Of a stretch of 64,000 bases of DNA, positions 60,890 through 64,000 are shown piece after piece. Under the pieces are notes generated by a model, which did no database searches, was not told the origin of the DNA, and saw only the letters and a program-made list of their open reading frames with translations. Both the position numbers and the translations under genes were made by a program. How positions within the stretch are numbered: the stretch's first letter is position 1; each line of letters begins with the position of its first letter. The DNA lies in NCBI GenBank assembly GCA_017558505.1, contig JAFYUM010000013.1, positions 1 through 64,000 on the forward strand, read 5' to 3'. The stretch is from Ruminococcus sp. GTDB lineage: Bacteria > Bacillota > Clostridia > Oscillospirales > Ruminococcaceae.

Positions 60890-63241
60890 ATGTTAAAGAA
60901 ATTTATTTCAGGTGCTATGTCGGCTGTTATGCTTGCTGCATCTATCGGAAGTAATGTAGTTCCGACAGTAACAGCTGCCGACAATCCAAACTATGCTGAA
61001 GCATTGCAGAAATCCCTTTTCTTCTACGAATGCCAGCAGGCTGGCCCACTTCCCGACTGGAACAGAGTTGAGTGGCGTGCCGATTCAACTATGATTGACG
61101 AAATCAAAGGCGGCTGGTACGATGCCGGTGACCACGTAAAATTCAATATGCCTATGGCATATACCGCATCTGTTCTTGCATGGGGACTTTATCAGTATCC
61201 CGACGGCATTGAAAGCTGCGGTGAAATGCAGAATTACGTAAACAACCTTGAATTTGTTATGGATTACTTCGCTGACTGCGACCTTGGCGACGAGGTAGTT
61301 TTCCAGGTCGGTAACGGTACAATTGACCATACATGGTGGGGACCTGTTGAAGTATACCAGTATGGCATGGAGGATGCAGGTACTTCCTATGAGGAAGCTC
61401 GTCAGACATATAAAGCTTCTAAGGGTTGTTCCGCTGTATTTGGCGGAATGGCTGCTGCTCTTGCCGCAGGTTACTGTGCTCTTGACGGCAGAGTTGACGA
61501 CAGCAAACGTGCTGAATACCTTGAACACGCTGAAAATATCTTCAAGATTGCAGCTACAAATCCCGGAAATGATACATATAACGATAGTAACGCATCAGGC
61601 TTCTACCGTTCAAGCCATTTCTACGACGAGCTTTTCTATGCTGCAAACTGGCTCTACATTGCTACTGGCGACAAGGCATATCTTGACAAGGCTACAAACT
61701 ATATCCCAAATCTCGACAAAGAGCTTGGTCAGGATGTTCTGAAATATACATGGTGTATGTGCTGGGATGACGTAATGCAGGGTGCTATGCTCCTTTACGC
61801 TATCAATACAGGAGATTCTACATACGTAAACCACGTTAAAAAGCACGTTGATTACCTTACATATGATTCAAAGAAGGTTGAAGGAAAGCTTGCTTATATC
61901 GACAGCTGGGGCTGTGCAAGATACGCTCAGGCTGCTGCGTTTATCACAGCTGTTGCTTCTGATACTGTTCTTGCTGATACGGATACATCTGATTACGTTG
62001 AATTCTATGAGGATCAGATTAACTTTGTTCTCGGCGATAACTCCACAGGTCAGAGTTACGTTGTAGGCTACGGCGACAAGCCTGCCCACAATGCTCACCA
62101 CAGAACTGCTCATGCTTCATGGAAAAATGACATCTATATGCCTGTTCAGAACAGACACGTCCTCTACGGTGCTCTCGTAGGCGGTCCCACAGAGGGCGGC
62201 GACTATGAGGACGACAGAAACAACTACATCAACAACGAGGTTGCTACCGACTATAACGCAGGATTTACAGCTATTCTCTGTAAGATGATTGACAAGTATG
62301 GCGGTAAATCCGATCCTACCTTCCCTCAGCCTGAACAGCACGACGGTCCTGAGTTTTTCGTAGAGTGTCTTACAAAGGGCGGCGACTCATCAGGTGTTAC
62401 AATCAGCTTCAAGATTACTAACCATTCCGCTTGGCCTGCAAGAGTACAGGATAACATCTCTTTCAGATACTTTATGGATATGAGCGAAGTAATTGCAGCA
62501 GGATATAATCCCGAAAATCTCGTTATACGCTGCGACCGTGACCAGTCCGCCATGTATGCTTCAAAGGGTGTTAAGAGCGCTGAAATCTCAAAGCCTATCC
62601 AGTATGACGGAGATATTTATTATATTGAAGTAAATCTCCCCGACGGTCGTGCAGTTATGCCTGTTTCCGAGGGTATGCAGAAATGTGAAATTCTTCTTGC
62701 TCTCGTAATGCCAGACTATGCAAGCGGATGGGATTCTTCAAACGATCCTTCATACAAGGAGCTTGCAAATGCTAAGGGTACAACTGATGCAGCAGGAACT
62801 GTATCAGGAATTGTTACAAAATATGTTCCTACTTATATCAACGGCGAGCTTTACTACGGCGAAGAACCCGACGGCACTTCTGCTGACGGAAATGTATCTA
62901 TCGTTACAAAGCCCGTTACAACAACTGTTACTACTACTAAAACTACAACAACTACCACTACTACAAAGCCTGTTACAACAACTACTGCTCCTGACGTAAC
63001 AGTTCCAAGCGACAGCGGTAATGTAGTTTACGGTGACGCTAACCTTGACGGTACAGTTACTATAGCTGATGCTGCTGCAATTTATCAGGCTATCGGTAAC
63101 ACTGATAAGTATTCATTATCCGAGCAGGGTTCTCTTAATGCAGACTGCTTTGAACCCGGAAGCGGTATTACAGCTGCTGACGCTCTTTCAATCCAGAAAT
63201 TCGACGCAAAACTTATTTCTGAACTTCCCGAAATTGAATAA
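60890..63241 (+). CDS. Secreted GH9 cellulase with CBM3c and dockerin
   Basis: 783 aa. Signal peptide 1-30. Residues 33-465 are a GH9 (alpha/alpha)6 barrel with GGWYDAGDHVKF (catalytic base Asp81, with Asp78), HHRTAHAS and the acid Glu450 in NNEVATDYNAGF. Residues 483-625 form a CBM3c (DGPEFFVECL, RVQDNISFRYFMDMSE), which in theme B GH9 enzymes feeds a single cellulose chain to the active site and makes the enzyme processive. A Thr-rich linker (about 675-705) joins a dockerin at 710-780 (GDANLDGTVTIADA, SLSEQG, GSGITAADA) of the same type as GH44's. AGAGGAG precedes the start at 60890. Confidence 0.95.
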   Translation: MLKKFISGAMSAVMLAASIGSNVVPTVTAADNPNYAEALQKSLFFYECQQAGPLPDWNRVEWRADSTMIDEIKGGWYDAGDHVKFNMPMAYTASVLAWGLYQYPDGIESCGEMQNYVNNLEFVMDYFADCDLGDEVVFQVGNGTIDHTWWGPVEVYQYGMEDAGTSYEEARQTYKASKGCSAVFGGMAAALAAGYCALDGRVDDSKRAEYLEHAENIFKIAATNPGNDTYNDSNASGFYRSSHFYDELFYAANWLYIATGDKAYLDKATNYIPNLDKELGQDVLKYTWCMCWDDVMQGAMLLYAINTGDSTYVNHVKKHVDYLTYDSKKVEGKLAYIDSWGCARYAQAAAFITAVASDTVLADTDTSDYVEFYEDQINFVLGDNSTGQSYVVGYGDKPAHNAHHRTAHASWKNDIYMPVQNRHVLYGALVGGPTEGGDYEDDRNNYINNEVATDYNAGFTAILCKMIDKYGGKSDPTFPQPEQHDGPEFFVECLTKGGDSSGVTISFKITNHSAWPARVQDNISFRYFMDMSEVIAAGYNPENLVIRCDRDQSAMYASKGVKSAEISKPIQYDGDIYYIEVNLPDGRAVMPVSEGMQKCEILLALVMPDYASGWDSSNDPSYKELANAKGTTDAAGTVSGIVTKYVPTYINGELYYGEEPDGTSADGNVSIVTKPVTTTVTTTKTTTTTTTTKPVTTTTAPDVTVPSDSGNVVYGDANLDGTVTIADAAAIYQAIGNTDKYSLSEQGSLNADCFEPGSGITAADALSIQKFDAKLISELPEIE

Positions 63242-63250
63242 TTAAAAAAC

Positions 63251-63286
63251 GCCGCATAAAGTCTCGTGCTTTATGCGGCATTTTTG
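63251..63286 (+). terminator. Terminator after the GH9 gene
   Basis: GCCGCATAAAG pairs perfectly with CTTTATGCGGC over 7 nt, followed by ATTTTTG. Confidence 0.92.
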
Positions 63287-63370
63287 TTACCTCGTATGTC
63301 CATATGTAATTTTTCTAACACTATATTATTACATTTAATTTACATATCTGTTAAAATACAACATTTTATA

Positions 63371-63399
63371 TTGACTTTGTCGACTCAATATGTTATTAT
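63371..63399 (+). promoter_or_regulatory. Promoter of the DUF4349 lipoprotein gene
   Basis: TTGACT (63371-63376), 17 bp, TATTAT (63394-63399). Confidence 0.7.
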
Positions 63400-63433
63400 A
63401 TATATAAAATACAACTCACAGGAGGGAGCACTT

Positions 63434-64000
63434 ATGAAAAACAAATCAAAATTACTTATACCTATACTTATAAGCTCAATTCTTTTCACAGGCTGTGGTG
63501 CAAACGAAAAAGCCTCTGTAAATGAAAGTATAAGATATGACAATGCGGCAGAGGACTATTACGAATCTCCTCAGGAAAATTACGATAATTCCGAATTAGC
63601 CCAGAGCGAATCTGCGGAGATTTCCGATGATTCCGCAAGTAGCGATGAAAAAAACGTCAACACTTCAAAAAAAGTAATCCGCAAGGAAATGCTCGTCTAT
63701 TCCTGCAATATGACAGTTGATGTTCTCGACTTCGACGCTGCTATAGATGACCTGAGAGAAAGCCTTGATACCTATGGCGCATTCCCCGAAAATGAAAACT
63801 ACACCGACGGAAAATCCTCTGATAAATGGGTTTATGACGATGTTAAAAGCTGGAAAACATATAGTGCAACTCTCCGTGTTCCCAGTGAGGATTATGATGA
63901 ATTCTGCGATTATATCGCTAATCTCGGCGATTTAAGAAGTAAAAAAGCAAGCGTGGATAACCTTACAAGAGAATACAACGACTTATCCACTACTCTTGAA
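63434..64000 (+). CDS. DUF4349-type lipoprotein, cut by the window end
   Basis: 189 codons are visible and the frame is still open at 64000. The signal peptide ends with lipobox LFTGC (Cys21). A Ser/Glu/Asp-rich spacer of about 60 residues is followed by KVIRKEMLVYSCNMTVDVLDFDAAIDDL and ATLRVPSEDYDEFCDYIANLGDLRSKKASVDNLTREYNDL, the pattern of DUF4349, a surface domain that usually continues into a coiled coil and a C-terminal membrane helix. GGAGGGAG precedes the start. Function unknown. Confidence 0.85.
   Translation, partial: MKNKSKLLIPILISSILFTGCGANEKASVNESIRYDNAAEDYYESPQENYDNSELAQSESAEISDDSASSDEKNVNTSKKVIRKEMLVYSCNMTVDVLDFDAAIDDLRESLDTYGAFPENENYTDGKSSDKWVYDDVKSWKTYSATLRVPSEDYDEFCDYIANLGDLRSKKASVDNLTREYNDLSTTLE

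Overview
The window looks like chromosomal DNA of a fibre-degrading, cellulosome-forming Ruminococcus (Clostridia; Ruminococcus flavefaciens or champanellensis type). This is inferred from five dockerin-bearing secreted proteins, threonine-rich linkers, PolC-type DNA polymerase, DnaD/DnaI-type helicase loaders, a meso-diaminopimelate dehydrogenase route and the Firmicute promoter style (TTGACA-17-TATAAT). No phage, transposase or CRISPR array was seen.

Layout. 1-8990: plant-wall degradation locus on the + strand: an XRE-type regulator coupled to a GH44 glucanase with CBM and dockerin, a broken GH11-like/leucine-rich/dockerin gene, and a GH43-CBM6-CBM22-dockerin-CE1 multienzyme. 8990-18468 (minus): a nearly complete histidine operon hisZ-G-D-[membrane protein]-C-B-H-[lipoprotein]-A-F-I-E, with a 167-bp palindromic repeat on each side of hisA. 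18551-29261 (minus): pyrH-frr-uppS-cdsA-dxr-rseP-ispG-polC, i.e. pyrimidine/translation, envelope lipid, isoprenoid and replication genes.

29500-39500 (plus): two tRNA-Ser genes and ribonuclease Z; a cobalamin-riboswitch operon encoding an anchored DUF4430 protein and an ECF S component (probable B12 uptake); an SGNH hydrolase interrupted by a stop codon; dnaD- and dnaI-like helicase loaders; a SleB-like wall hydrolase; ftsH; and a small membrane exporter. 39511-42717: a diguanylate-cyclase-like protein with a degenerate GGDEF motif, and an AI-2E family permease. 42896-45406: a naturally split pyruvate formate-lyase, with the catalytic body, a glycine-less partial copy of the radical domain and the true glycyl-radical domain as three consecutive genes. 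45440-50352 (minus): a lysine-riboswitch-controlled asd-dapA-dapB-ddh operon followed by two small genes.

50453-57201: queA, tgt, a HAD phosphatase, an unknown gene, a SUFU-domain gene, a Gfo/Idh/MocA oxidoreductase, a dCMP deaminase and a zinc-ribbon/TM2 protein. 57500-64000: a second secreted-protein cluster: CotH-kinase/LTD/dockerin protein, GNAT acetyltransferase, GH9-CBM3c-dockerin cellulase and a truncated DUF4349 lipoprotein.

The most unusual items are the split pyruvate formate-lyase with its extra small subunit-like gene, the GH11-fold protein lacking both catalytic glutamates, the paired repeats whose outer stems differ in sequence but stay self-complementary, and an 18-nt anti-aptamer sequence downstream of the cobalamin riboswitch. 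Functions are assigned by recognising family motifs by eye; no database search was run.
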